Shown here: positions 24,322 to 32,309 of the stretch, piece by piece | Position numbering within the stretch: position 1 is the stretch's first letter | Layout: each line of letters starts with the position of its first letter | Origin: Actinomycetota bacterium | GTDB lineage: Bacteria; Actinomycetota; Rubrobacteria; Rubrobacterales; Rubrobacteraceae | Assembly: GCA_902810695.1 (NCBI GenBank) | Contig: CADDYV010000018.1 | Coordinates: 1-56,296 of the forward strand | Length of the DNA stretch: 56,296 nt | Direction: 5' to 3' | Program-made: the position numbers and the translations under genes | Notes under the pieces: generated by a model | What the model saw: the letters and a program-made list of their open reading frames with translations, nothing else | What the model was told of the DNA's origin: nothing | Databases searched by the model: none

Positions 24322-25656
24322 TCAGCCGAAGAAGGTCCGGTAGAGGAGAAAGAGGTTGAGGCTGATGATCAGGGTAGCGACCGCTGTGGCTCCCACCGTG
24401 GTGAGAGGGCGGTTGACCAGCGCGCCCATAACCTTGTGGTTGCGGCAGAAGATGAGCAAGGGTATCAGGGCGAAGGGGATGCCGAAGGAGAGGACGACCT
24501 GGCTTATAACGAGCGCGCGGCTGGCGTTGATGCCGGCTCCGAGCACGACGAGAGCGGGGGCCATTGTGACCGCCCGCCGCAAGAACAGCGGGATCTGGCG
24601 GTTTATGAAGCCCCTCATGACGATCTGGCCGGAGAGCGTCCCGACCGAGGAGCTGGAGAGCCCCGAGGCGAGCAGCGCGACCCCGAAGAGTATGGCCGCA
24701 CCCTTTCCTTCGAGCGCGCCGAGCTGCCGGAAGGCCACGTCTATGTCCGAAACCCCGGTGAAACCTTTGGAGTGAAAGAGCGCCGCCGCCATGATGAGCA
24801 TGCTCCCGTTGATAAGCCCGGCGAGCCCCATCGCGATCACCACGTCTACCAGCTCGAAGCGAAAGATTTTCTTTTTCTGCTCGTCGCTCTTGCCCACCAC
24901 CCGCCGCTGGGTCAACGCCGAATGCAGGTAGATGACGTGGGGCATGACCGTCGCCCCGAGGATGCCCGTCGCCAGAAGCACGCTCTCCGTTCCTTTGAAG
25001 CGCGGGGTGAAGAGCCCGGCGAGCACCTTGCCTCCGTCCGGCTCGGCGTAGAACATCTGCAGGGCGAACGCCGCGATTATCACGCCGACCATCGCCGCGA
25101 TCACCGCTTCGAGCTGCCTGAAGCCCCGCCGCTGCAGCGCGAGTACCCCGAATGCAGCGACAGCCGTGATGAGTCCTGCCGGAAACAGCGGTATCCCAAA
25201 CAGCAGGTTCAGAGCCAGCGCCGCGCCCACGAACTCCGCCAGATCGGTAGCCATCGCCACGATCTCGGCCTGGACCCAGAGAACAAACGTAACCGGCTTC
25301 GGGAACCACTCGCGGCACATCTCCGGCAGGTTCTTGCCCGTCGCGATCCCGAGCTTCGCCGACATCGCCTGCACGAGCATCGCCATCAGGTTCGCGCAGA
25401 GGATCACCCACAACAGCAGATACCCAAACCGCGCCCCACCCGAGATGTTCGTCGCGAAGTTCCCCGGATCCACATACGCCACCGCCGCGATGAACGCCGG
25501 CCCCAGGAAAGGCAACAGACCACTCAGCCCCCGCCGCTTGCCCTCAAGCGAAGCGTGCGCCGCCCGCGCCGTCGCGCTCTCCCCAGGCAGAGCCCCCTCG
25601 ATGACCTTGTGAGATCGTTCGCTCAAAACCAGGTCTCCAAAATCTTCGTGTCTCAC
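24322..25656 (-). CDS. mntH: NRAMP-family Mn(II) (Fe(II)) importer
   Basis: The protein imports divalent metal with protons. The metal-site motifs of NRAMP are present: AYVDPGNFATNISGG in helix 1 (DPGN) and GATVMPHVIYLHSALTQ in helix 6 (MPH), in a roughly eleven-helix protein of 444 residues. Start choice: GTG at 25656 has no ribosome site; TTG at 25629 has GGAG 8 bases upstream and is preferred, giving about 435 residues. A strong promoter and a palindrome just upstream point to control by the divergent MntR-type regulator. Five further genes follow closely on the same strand. Confidence 0.94.
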   Translation of the reverse strand: MRHEDFGDLVLSERSHKVIEGALPGESATARAAHASLEGKRRGLSGLLPFLGPAFIAAVAYVDPGNFATNISGGARFGYLLLWVILCANLMAMLVQAMSAKLGIATGKNLPEMCREWFPKPVTFVLWVQAEIVAMATDLAEFVGAALALNLLFGIPLFPAGLITAVAAFGVLALQRRGFRQLEAVIAAMVGVIIAAFALQMFYAEPDGGKVLAGLFTPRFKGTESVLLATGILGATVMPHVIYLHSALTQRRVVGKSDEQKKKIFRFELVDVVIAMGLAGLINGSMLIMAAALFHSKGFTGVSDIDVAFRQLGALEGKGAAILFGVALLASGLSSSSVGTLSGQIVMRGFINRQIPLFLRRAVTMAPALVVLGAGINASRALVISQVVLSFGIPFALIPLLIFCRNHKVMGALVNRPLTTVGATAVATLIISLNLFLLYRTFFG

Positions 25657-25662
25657 TGAAAT

Positions 25663-25676
25663 TTAGCTTCAGCTAA
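25663..25676. promoter_or_regulatory. Palindromic operator for the MntR/DtxR-type regulator
   Basis: TTAGCTTCAGCTAA has two perfect 6-base arms around TC and resembles DtxR/MntR boxes (TTAGG-type halves). It begins 2 bases downstream of the mntH -10 box, so a bound repressor would cover the start of transcription. Its position next to the mntR gene makes the assignment strong. Confidence 0.7.
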
Positions 25677-25677
25677 C

Positions 25678-25705
25678 ATTATAATAAGCAGTAGTTAATA
25701 GTCAA
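25678..25705 (-). promoter_or_regulatory. Promoter of mntH
   Basis: On the minus strand TTGACT (25705-25700) and a perfect TATAAT (25683-25678) are separated by 16 bases. The operator follows at once, and the predicted start of transcription falls inside it. Confidence 0.75.
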
Positions 25706-25718
25706 ATTCAATAGAGCA

Positions 25719-25746
25719 TTGATAAAAAGTTTTCGTCGTCTATATT
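25719..25746 (+). promoter_or_regulatory. Promoter of mntR, nearly leaderless
   Basis: TTGATA (25719-25724) and TATATT (25741-25746) are 16 bases apart. The ATG is at 25757, so the transcript would start only about 3-5 bases before it. No ribosome-binding site is present, consistent with leaderless translation as is common in actinobacteria. Confidence 0.6.
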
Positions 25747-25756
25747 ACGGGTTGTC

Positions 25757-26452
25757 ATGAGTGAGGTGCCGGACGTTCAACCTTCCGTTTCGGTAGGGGA
25801 TTACGTCAAGGCGGTGTGGGAGACTGCGGGTTCCGGGGCCGCCTCGACGAAGGATGTGGCGGAGAGGCTCTCGGTCTCTCCGGCGTCGGTATCGAACATG
25901 TTCGTCAGGCTACAGGAGATGGGCCTCGTCCGGCACGAGCGTTATCACGGGGCTTCGCTCACGGAGCGGGGGCGGGCGGAGGCCATGCGGCTGCTCAGGC
26001 GGCACCGCCTGATCGAGACTTTTCTGCTGGAGCATCTGGGGTATTCGTGGCAGGACGTACACCGGGAAGCCGAGCGGCTGGAGCACGCCGTCTCGGACGA
26101 TTTCACCGAGAGGCTGGCGCAGTACCTGGGACATCCGGAGCATGATCCGCATGGAGATCCCATCCCCACCGCCGAAGGCACCCTGGAGCCGGAGCAGAGC
26201 AAGCCGCTCAAAGATGCGAGGACAGGAGAGCGGGTACGCATCTCGCGCGTGGCCCAGGGAGACAACGCGGTTCTGGCCTACCTCGGGGAGCGGGGGCTGG
26301 TTCCGGGCTCTGTTCTAAAGGTCAGGGAAGTCCGCGACGTGGACGGTGTCGTCGTGGTAGAGGACGAAAGCGGAGAGGCACATTCGCTCGGCGAGCCTTT
26401 GGCGCGTTCGATCTTCGTGCGGGCAGAGCAGGTTTCTCGCACAGGAAGATAG
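25757..26452 (+). CDS. mntR: DtxR/MntR-family metal-dependent repressor
   Basis: The 231-residue protein has the three-part layout of the DtxR family: an N-terminal winged helix (STKDVAERLSVSPASVSNMF, residues about 30-50), a dimer/metal domain with AERLEHAVSDDF holding the Glu and His ligands, and a C-terminal SH3/FeoA-like domain (GERVRISRVAQGDNAVLAYL). Asp in VGDYVKAVWE is the N-terminal metal ligand. Divergent mntH and the shared palindrome indicate that it represses Mn uptake when Mn is plentiful; Fe as co-ligand is possible. It ends 17 bases before the convergent propeller lipoprotein gene. Confidence 0.92.
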   Translation: MSEVPDVQPSVSVGDYVKAVWETAGSGAASTKDVAERLSVSPASVSNMFVRLQEMGLVRHERYHGASLTERGRAEAMRLLRRHRLIETFLLEHLGYSWQDVHREAERLEHAVSDDFTERLAQYLGHPEHDPHGDPIPTAEGTLEPEQSKPLKDARTGERVRISRVAQGDNAVLAYLGERGLVPGSVLKVREVRDVDGVVVVEDESGEAHSLGEPLARSIFVRAEQVSRTGR

Positions 26453-26469
26453 CGCACGGTAGAGCGGAC

Positions 26470-27993
26470 CTACCTGCGGAGCCCATAGGCACTCATCGTG
26501 CCGGCCTCATCGGAGATGTAGACCCTACCGTTGACAGCAATTGGGCTCTCCCAGTGGATGTCGCCGATCGTTCCGTCCGCGCCCTTCTGCCTGCTGGACC
26601 ACAGGTGGTGGCCGTTTTTGGGGTTCAAAGCGATCAGGGCTCCCTTCTCCGCGGCGAAGAGGACGCCACCGGCGAGAACCGGGGTCGTCGTCTGATCTCC
26701 TATCTTCCAGGACAAACGGAGGCGGGTTTTGCCGCTGCTGTCGGTGGAGAGGTGGTAAGCGGCTATACCGCAGGTTCCGGCCACGATCACCTGGATCTGA
26801 CTGCGGTTCTTCCAGATCACAGGTTGGGTGAAGGTCCCGCAGCCCGCCGAGTTTACTATCTGCAGAGCGCCGCCTACGTGTCCGGGTCTACCACTGCTGC
26901 TCATGTTCCTGCGGTTGATCAGGCGCAGTTTCCCGTCCTTGCCACCCTGTACGAGCAGGTACGGGGTCTTGCTGTCCGGTATCTTCGGCAGAAGCGTCGG
27001 GGATGCGCTGCTCAGGTCTTCATCTCGCTGCTGGAGCAACCGGTAGCTTTTCGGCGTGTAGGAGTCGAGCAGACGCAACCCAGCCGGGCTGAGGCGCACG
27101 ATGCTGTCGCCGTAGTCGTGGCCGCCACGGTTGGCGTTGTAGGGACCGTTGCCCGAGGTTGCGAACACGTCGCCGGTCGCGGGGTCTACCACGGCCCCGC
27201 CGCGTCCCCAGATGCCGGAGCGTTGCGAGGAGCATTCGCCTGGCGAGAGCAGGTGCCGGACGTTAGAACACAGGCTGTTGAAGACGCTCGATGCGCCGCT
27301 CTTCTCGTCAATGCTGACTACGTGCCCCTGGTAGGGCGGAGCGTCGCCGAGATAGCCGCTGGTCGTCATGTAGAGGCGCCCGTTCGCGATGTTCAGCGCC
27401 GAAGAACCCTTCTCCGTTTCGGGCATTTTGGTGATCCTCACCGGCCAGTGGCCACCTCTGATATCCCTGCCCGTCACGGCGTCGTACCTGTGCACCCGCC
27501 CGTCGAGGCTGTAGGAAAACACCAGCTTCTTCGAGACATCTGCGACAGGCGAGGAAGTCGTGATCTGAGGTCCCGAAGGCTTGTGGGACCAGAGGATTTT
27601 TCCGCTTGCGACGTCGAGAGCGACGATGTGGCCGTTTCTGGTCGTCGCGTAGAGCACATCACGCTTCCGGCCCCCAGGAAACTTGAGGTCGTGTAGCAGG
27701 ACGGGTGATGAGTCCGCGACTCCGGGTAGATTTACCCGCCAGAGTCTGTGAAGCCTGCCAACGTCTTTCCGGTTTATGAGCCTCTCGTGTGGGTTCACGC
27801 CGCTTCGCGCCGGGTCGAAGCCGAACCTCATCCAGTTGACCTTCTTCGACGCGGGCAAGGTAGAGGCGAGGTCTGTGGCTGGCTTCGTCCTCGCTCCGGT
27901 ACTCTCGTGGCCCTGTTCTCTACCACATGCAGCCAGAGCTACGGCCACGACCAAAACCGCGAGCACAGAGCACATCCTCACCAGCACGTCCAT
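26470..27993 (-). CDS. PQQ-type beta-propeller lipoprotein
   Basis: A hydrophobic signal of about 20 residues ends in the lipobox LAAC, so the mature protein is lipid-anchored outside the membrane. The remaining 480 residues contain repeated blades with the PQQ-repeat pattern, such as VLYATTRNGHIVALDVASGK, GGVLFAAEKGALIALNPKNG and NGRVYISDEAGTMSAYGL. The tryptophan-docking style repeats resemble BamB or PQQ alcohol dehydrogenases, but the catalytic residues of the latter were not seen, so a structural or binding role is more likely. Start: AGGAGG abuts the ATG at 27993; GTG at 27987 has better spacing. An earlier in-frame start at 28050 would add residues before the signal and is disfavoured. 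Confidence 0.82.
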   Translation of the reverse strand: MDVLVRMCSVLAVLVVAVALAACGREQGHESTGARTKPATDLASTLPASKKVNWMRFGFDPARSGVNPHERLINRKDVGRLHRLWRVNLPGVADSSPVLLHDLKFPGGRKRDVLYATTRNGHIVALDVASGKILWSHKPSGPQITTSSPVADVSKKLVFSYSLDGRVHRYDAVTGRDIRGGHWPVRITKMPETEKGSSALNIANGRLYMTTSGYLGDAPPYQGHVVSIDEKSGASSVFNSLCSNVRHLLSPGECSSQRSGIWGRGGAVVDPATGDVFATSGNGPYNANRGGHDYGDSIVRLSPAGLRLLDSYTPKSYRLLQQRDEDLSSASPTLLPKIPDSKTPYLLVQGGKDGKLRLINRRNMSSSGRPGHVGGALQIVNSAGCGTFTQPVIWKNRSQIQVIVAGTCGIAAYHLSTDSSGKTRLRLSWKIGDQTTTPVLAGGVLFAAEKGALIALNPKNGHHLWSSRQKGADGTIGDIHWESPIAVNGRVYISDEAGTMSAYGLRR

Positions 27994-28059
27994 CACCTCC
28001 TCGCATGCAGAGGATAACCGGAGCGCACCCGGTTCTAACTCGCGGCTCAACTTTTCCGG

Positions 28060-28254
28060 TCAACTACGCTTCGTCAAGCCCGCTCTACGGGCCAGTTGGT
28101 GAAGGTTGATCGCGTAGCCCCAGCCAAACGCCTTCGGCACAAATACCTTCTGCTCCTGAGTGTTCCACCACCTCTGCTTGAACCGCTCCCGTGTCGGTCT
28201 GCGCCAGTCGTAGGGGATGCCCAGGAACCTGCCGGTCCTGTCACCATCCTTCAT
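28060..28254 (-). CDS. DUF5808 small protein
   Basis: A 64-residue protein whose core, FLGIPYDWRRPTRERFKQRW with VFVPKAFGWGYAINL, matches the DUF5808 domain common in actinobacteria and often fused to or next to small membrane proteins. No function is known. It starts 3 bases after the stop codon of the small membrane protein at 28258, so the two are co-translated and may work together. Tryptophan and Arg content is high for its size. Confidence 0.8.
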   Translation of the reverse strand: MKDGDRTGRFLGIPYDWRRPTRERFKQRWWNTQEQKVFVPKAFGWGYAINLHQLARRAGLTKRS

Positions 28255-28257
28255 CGT

Positions 28258-28512
28258 TCACCTTCTGCGTCCGAACATAAAGTACGAAACCGGGCCGAAG
28301 AAGTTGACAGCCTGTGCGACGGCCCACACGGCCTTGGGCCCCCTTACCTCCTCCCGGTCGCGCCGGTAGAGGTCCACCAGCGCCGCCACCTTCAGCCCGA
28401 ACTCCACCGCTCCCGCGAGAATGATTGCCGCTTTCTGCCCCCCGGTAAGCTCGCTCCAGCTCTTCTTTCCTGCCACAATCTGCTCCTTACTCTCCAGCAT
28501 CGAACCGCCCAT
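28258..28512 (-). CDS. Small two-helix membrane protein
   Basis: An 84-residue protein with two hydrophobic stretches (KAAIILAGAVEFGLKVAALV and AVWAVAQAVNFFGPVSYFMF) and a charged loop (DLYRRDREEVRGPK), ending FGRRR. The shape and the NFFGPVSYFMFGRR ending resemble the phospholipase D nuclease N-terminal (PLDc_N-like) membrane module found alone in many actinobacteria. ATG at 28512 or at 28500 could be the start; neither has a clear ribosome site. Coupled to the DUF5808 gene downstream. Confidence 0.75.
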   Translation of the reverse strand: MGGSMLESKEQIVAGKKSWSELTGGQKAAIILAGAVEFGLKVAALVDLYRRDREEVRGPKAVWAVAQAVNFFGPVSYFMFGRRR

Positions 28513-28589
28513 TGTTCATGATACTGTACGATCCGGAGCGAGAAACCGCAGTCTCGACCATCCGGCGGGCACTCGGATCCCGCTAGCTC

Positions 28590-29375
28590 TCAGTGTTCCT
28601 GCTTGCGGCGGCGCAGGCTCTCCCAGCTACCGTCGCCGAACCATCCGCCGTCCACCGAGAGCGTATGCCCGTTGATAAAACCGCTCTCTTGAGGATCGGC
28701 GAGGAAGGCGACGGCACGCGCGATGTCTTCGGGTCTGGCAAACCGACCCATCGGAACGCGTCCTTCGATGTCGTCGTCGGTGTAGCCGCCTCCGGCCTGA
28801 TCTTCGGCGTCCATCTCGGTCTTCACCCAACCGGGGCAAACAGCGTTCACCCGGACGCCTCGCCCTCCCCACTCGGCGGCCAGAGTTCGCGTAAGCCCGA
28901 CGAGACCGTGCTTGCTCGCGTTGTAGGCCGCCCGGTCCGCGACCCCGAGAAGCCCGGCCACCGAACTTACGTTCACGATGCTACCGGAGCCCTGATCCAG
29001 CATCCTCTTCCCAAACTCCCGACACATAAGGAAAGACCCGGTCAGGTTCACCTCCAGAACACGCCTCCAGTCGGAGAGCGAGGTCTCCTCGGCGGGCGCT
29101 ATGAGGCTTACACCCGCGTTGTTCACCACCACGTCCACCCTGCCGAACCGCTCCATCGCATCCCCTACCATCTCGCGCACCGCCGCTTCGTCTGAGACGT
29201 CGCCGGGCAAGGAGAGAGCCGTAGCCCCAAGGCTTCGTAACTCTTCCAGTGTCTCTTCGGGTTCCCTGAGGTCGTTGGTGGCGAGAGAGTACCCACGTTT
29301 GGCCAGAGTGAGGGCGACGGTGCGGCCTATACCGCGGGCGGCTCCGGTTACGAGTGCGACGCTGGTTTCTACCAT
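28590..29375 (-). CDS. Short-chain dehydrogenase/reductase (FabG-like)
   Basis: A classical SDR of 261 residues. TGAARGIGRTVAL is the nucleotide-binding Gly motif, DVVVNNAGVSL the NNAG motif, and SSVAGLLGVADRAAYNASKH contains the Ser, Tyr and Lys of the active site; VCPGWVKTEM follows as usual. An Asp after the second strand (TNDLREPEE) favours NAD(H). The substrate is not defined: 3-oxoacyl-ACP and sugar or polyol reductases look alike. The ATG shares one base with the stop codon of the GPP34 gene (TGATG), so translation is coupled. Confidence 0.88.
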   Translation of the reverse strand: MVETSVALVTGAARGIGRTVALTLAKRGYSLATNDLREPEETLEELRSLGATALSLPGDVSDEAAVREMVGDAMERFGRVDVVVNNAGVSLIAPAEETSLSDWRRVLEVNLTGSFLMCREFGKRMLDQGSGSIVNVSSVAGLLGVADRAAYNASKHGLVGLTRTLAAEWGGRGVRVNAVCPGWVKTEMDAEDQAGGGYTDDDIEGRVPMGRFARPEDIARAVAFLADPQESGFINGHTLSVDGGWFGDGSWESLRRRKQEH

Positions 29376-30058
29376 CAGGAAGACGAAGGTGCAGAGTACG
29401 AGGTTGTCGCAGCAACGACGGCACCTGTTACGGCAGCCTGGGTCGCGGCCTGGGCGCGAGCAACCGCCCCGGAGACGGCTTTCCCGATGAGTTCGCTATC
29501 GGCTATACTGTCCAGCCGCTGGCGGGCGCGCTCGCGCTCGTCTGAGTAGAAGACCTCATCGGTCAGGTCGCAGGCTTTTATCAGGCTGATGAGGGCCGCG
29601 TCCCGCGGTTGCGGCTCGGCCCCGTCGAGGATCACAGCCCGGATACGCTCCCTCACGTCCCGCTCCGGTCCGGCGTCCCTGGCGGGGTAGCGGTCGCTCG
29701 GGATGACCCACAGGATACGGCGCTCCTCGCGCCTCAGGATTCCCTTGTCGAGGAGGCTCTTGATCAGGTTCCCCTTCGGATGCAGGCTGCCGAAACGCCC
29801 CACCCAGTACTCCGGGTCACGGGCTCTGCGTGAATACTCTATCTGCGCCAGGGCATCGTCGAGAGCATCGTCGCCGGTAGGGGATCCGTCCGCAACCACG
29901 AGCCCGCCACCCGCCATCCCGAGCCTGCCGGAGATCACAAGCTCTACCAGCATCGCCCCGGCGAGCCCGTACTCCAGCGAACTCGAGGCGGCAGAGCTTA
30001 CCGAGCCGCTCTCGTCGTCGAGAGCTAGAAGCAGCAACTCTTCGGCCAGGCTAAGCAT
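29375..30058 (-). CDS. GPP34 (Golgi phosphoprotein 3-like) protein
   Basis: The opening LSLAEELLLLALDDESGSV and the pattern GLAGAMLVELVISGRLGMAG followed by DPEYWVGRF and LLDKGILRREERRILWV match the bacterial GPP34 family. Eukaryotic GOLPH3 binds PI4P at Golgi membranes; in bacteria the role is unknown, though an association with membrane surfaces or anionic lipids has been suggested. It is coupled to the SDR by a one-base overlap. The C-terminus ends in a low-complexity Ala/Thr/Ser tail. Length 227 is normal. Confidence 0.87.
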   Translation of the reverse strand: MLSLAEELLLLALDDESGSVSSAASSSLEYGLAGAMLVELVISGRLGMAGGGLVVADGSPTGDDALDDALAQIEYSRRARDPEYWVGRFGSLHPKGNLIKSLLDKGILRREERRILWVIPSDRYPARDAGPERDVRERIRAVILDGAEPQPRDAALISLIKACDLTDEVFYSDERERARQRLDSIADSELIGKAVSGAVARAQAATQAAVTGAVVAATTSYSAPSSS

Positions 30059-30165
30059 CTCCCCTCCCGGTCAAATCAACTCCGGATCAAGCCGTAAGAT
30101 CTTACTACAGCTCCGCGCTGAAAATATACCAGGGACTGCAGGCTGGCAGGTAGAGCAGCACCAAC

Positions 30166-30184
30166 CTACCTGGTTTTCAGGTAG
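30166..30184 (-). terminator. Hairpin at the end of the flavoprotein gene
   Basis: CTACCTG and CAGGTAG form a perfect 7-bp stem with a 5-base loop and include the stop codon of the gene at 30177. There is no T run on the minus strand, so termination would be weak or Rho-dependent. Confidence 0.35.
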
Positions 30185-31322
30185 CTCCGAGGATCTTGCG
30201 GTAGCGTTCGACCATAAGATCCCTACCCTTCAGGCGTCTGGTGGTACGCTTGCCGACCACCAGGCCCCCGGCGATGGGGAACTGGGTAACGCCGTCGTCA
30301 GGACCTACCGGAACCACCATCGGTGGGTTCTCGGAGGGCCGGTAAGTCCTGAGCTTCGCTTTGTTTCCCTGGGAGAGCGCCTTGATGTTCCTGGCTACTA
30401 TCTCGGCGTGCTTCTGGGCGAGGTAGGCGGTCTTCGGCTCCTCGACGTTCGTGATGTCGCCTATGGCGAAGAGGTTGTTATGGCCTTCGATCCGCAGGTA
30501 GGGATCCACCCTGACCCTGCTCTGCTCGTCCAGCGGAACAAAGCCGCCTCCTTTGAGGTAGTCGCTGTTGGGCTTCACGCCGAAACAGATGAAGCCCATG
30601 ACGCCGGAGAGAGGATGCGGCCTCAGCAGAGAAGCCTCTATGGTCGTGCCCTTGTTGGTGACGAAGGTGGTCTCGGGGTCGGTCTCGTCCTCGGGCATCA
30701 CAGCCTCCTCGAAGATGACCCGCACGCCTTTCTTCTGCAGCTTATCGAGAAGCTTCGCGCCCAACTCAGGTTTGAACCAGCCCCCCATCAGGGTAGAGTG
30801 GCTGTGGACGAGCGCCACCCCTTTTTCGGGATAGCGGCTCTTGATCTCTCCGGCGAGTTCTATGCCCACAGGGCCTCCTCCGAAGAGCAAGACTCCTTCA
30901 GCCTCCCTTATCTGCCTGCCCGTCCAAGAGATAGTCTCGATCGAGGGTGCCGTCTCATCGAAAGGCGTCTTGGCAGGGAAGGGGTAGCTGGATCCGGTGG
31001 CGAGCACCAGGTAGTCGTAGCCGATCCTCTCTCCGCTTTCGAGGATGACCTCGTACGGCGCTACCTTCGCAACGACGCCCCGCACGACCCTCCCCCGCGA
31101 GAGGAGGTTATCGTAGGGGATGAAGAGTTCTCTGAGGAACTCCTCATCTACAGTGCCCCGCAGAGCGCCGATGTTGTGGAAGAAAGCTTCTTTTCTCTCT
31201 ATGAGAGTTACATCGAAGTCTTTGTCCAGGAGTTTGGCAGCGGTAACCCCACCGTAACCTCCGCCGACGATTACTATCTCGGGCGAAGGACTGCTCGCTC
31301 TTGCGCTCCCACCAGCACTCAT
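30177..31322 (-). CDS. FAD/NAD(P) oxidoreductase, FSP1/AIFM2- and NDH-2-like
   Basis: Two dinucleotide-binding motifs are clear: IVIVGGGYGGVTAAKLL near residue 17 (FAD) and GVLLFGGGPVGIELAGEI near residue 143 (NAD(P)H), with NLFAIGDITNV as the final FAD contact. The size (381 residues) and the absence of a CxxC pair fit the NDH-2/FSP1 group that reduces quinones. No C-terminal amphipathic helix was obvious. It sits downstream of the MarR and two-helix membrane genes on the same strand but separated by 144 bases. A role in quinone reduction or redox protection is inferred. Confidence 0.85.
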   Translation of the reverse strand: MSAGGSARASSPSPEIVIVGGGYGGVTAAKLLDKDFDVTLIERKEAFFHNIGALRGTVDEEFLRELFIPYDNLLSRGRVVRGVVAKVAPYEVILESGERIGYDYLVLATGSSYPFPAKTPFDETAPSIETISWTGRQIREAEGVLLFGGGPVGIELAGEIKSRYPEKGVALVHSHSTLMGGWFKPELGAKLLDKLQKKGVRVIFEEAVMPEDETDPETTFVTNKGTTIEASLLRPHPLSGVMGFICFGVKPNSDYLKGGGFVPLDEQSRVRVDPYLRIEGHNNLFAIGDITNVEEPKTAYLAQKHAEIVARNIKALSQGNKAKLRTYRPSENPPMVVPVGPDDGVTQFPIAGGLVVGKRTTRRLKGRDLMVERYRKILGAT

Positions 31323-31466
31323 CTCATCATGCTCCTTCCCTAGGCTAAATGGCTCGCGTGTTTCAGAGGTTTGTCTCGGGAGTTCCGCGATGGCCGGATG
31401 ATCCCGGAAGACCGCCCGACCCTGGTCTTCTCACCAGGCGGGGGTGATAATAACAGGGGTTCGATA

Positions 31467-31736
31467 TTAGCCCACCTCAGAGGATTCCGTCTCTTGCCTG
31501 CGACGACGCTCGGCTGCCAGAGCGGCGTCTCTTATGGCGAAAACCGCGAAGAACAGCAACGCCAGCATCGAGAGCACCGTCAGAACCCCTCCGGTCCACA
31601 TCTGGGTGCGGGTGGCTTCTGTCCAGTGAGCACCCACCTTCTGGTAGCCGACCACGAACGGGGCAAAAAATACCCACATTCCACCTACAAGCGTCAGTAT
31701 CGTGGTAGCCAGACCTACGCGAAGCCTTCCACCCAT
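31467..31736 (-). CDS. Two-helix membrane protein, paralogue of its upstream neighbour
   Basis: The 89 residues contain two transmembrane stretches (LATTILTLVGGMWVFFAPFV and GGVLTVLSMLALLFFAVFAI) joined by a short loop, GYQKVGAHWTEATRTQMWTG, and a charged C-terminal tail. The order W-x3-APF-x2-GYQ-x3-A-W-x3-T-x4-WTG is shared with the neighbouring protein at 31736-32212, so they arose by duplication. The arrangement recalls SPW-repeat proteins, but the match is not exact. Its ATG shares one base with the upstream stop (TGATG). Function unknown. Confidence 0.78.
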   Translation of the reverse strand: MGGRLRVGLATTILTLVGGMWVFFAPFVVGYQKVGAHWTEATRTQMWTGGVLTVLSMLALLFFAVFAIRDAALAAERRRRQETESSEVG

Positions 31737-32212
31737 CAGCTATCTGCCCTCCTCTCACCTTCGGGTCTGTCGTATTGCGACCTCTCCCCCTGGACGGTTT
31801 CTCCGGCGCGCGAGGTTTGCTCCTCCCGCCTCTGGCGTTGCTCCTGCATGTCCCTCAACATCTCGACCAGAAGCGGGGTTATGGCCTGCTCTATCGCGCT
31901 GTTGCCCTGGGATGCTACTTGAGGAGTATATTCCTGTTGGGGTTGGGGCTTGACCTTGCGCTCTATTACCCCCCTGCGCCTCATCTCCTCGACAAGCTCC
32001 AGAGCGTAGAGGATAAAGCCCACCACAGAGACGATCACGAGCCCTATCCCGGTCCAGAAGCTGGCTTTGGTAGGATCCGCCCAGGCAGCCCCGGAAGGTT
32101 GGTAGCCCTGGGCAAAAGGAGCCAGCATCAGCCACAGTCCGGCCAAAAACCCTACTACAGCACCCCCTATACCGAAAAAGTATTTGCTCACGCTCCGATC
32201 AACTCCTTCCAC
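31736..32212 (-). CDS. Two-helix membrane protein with long charged tail, paralogue of its downstream neighbour
   Basis: Residues 10-35 (GGAVVGFLAGLWLMLAPFAQ) and 52-75 (GIGLVIVSVVGFILYALELV) are membrane segments with the connecting loop GYQPSGAAWADPTKASFWTG, the same pattern as the 31467-31736 protein. A cytoplasmic tail of about 80 residues is rich in Gln, Glu and Arg, with EMLRDMQEQRQRREEQ probably a helix or coiled coil. It follows the MarR gene by 97 bases and is coupled to its paralogue. Possibly a pair of interacting membrane proteins controlled by the MarR regulator; inferred only. Confidence 0.78.
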   Translation of the reverse strand: MEGVDRSVSKYFFGIGGAVVGFLAGLWLMLAPFAQGYQPSGAAWADPTKASFWTGIGLVIVSVVGFILYALELVEEMRRRGVIERKVKPQPQQEYTPQVASQGNSAIEQAITPLLVEMLRDMQEQRQRREEQTSRAGETVQGERSQYDRPEGERRADS

Positions 32213-32309
32213 TCGCCTGCAGGACGTTTTCCGCCTTTGCGCTTTTTTATCCAGAGCGTCCGGATCCCTGTCGTTCTCCTCAAGCGGGCCTCCCTCTTTG
32301 ACTTCCTTC

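Noticed and set aside
24436-25659. A 407-codon open frame on the plus strand
   Set aside because: Antisense to mntH, extremely rich in charged residues and without domain features.
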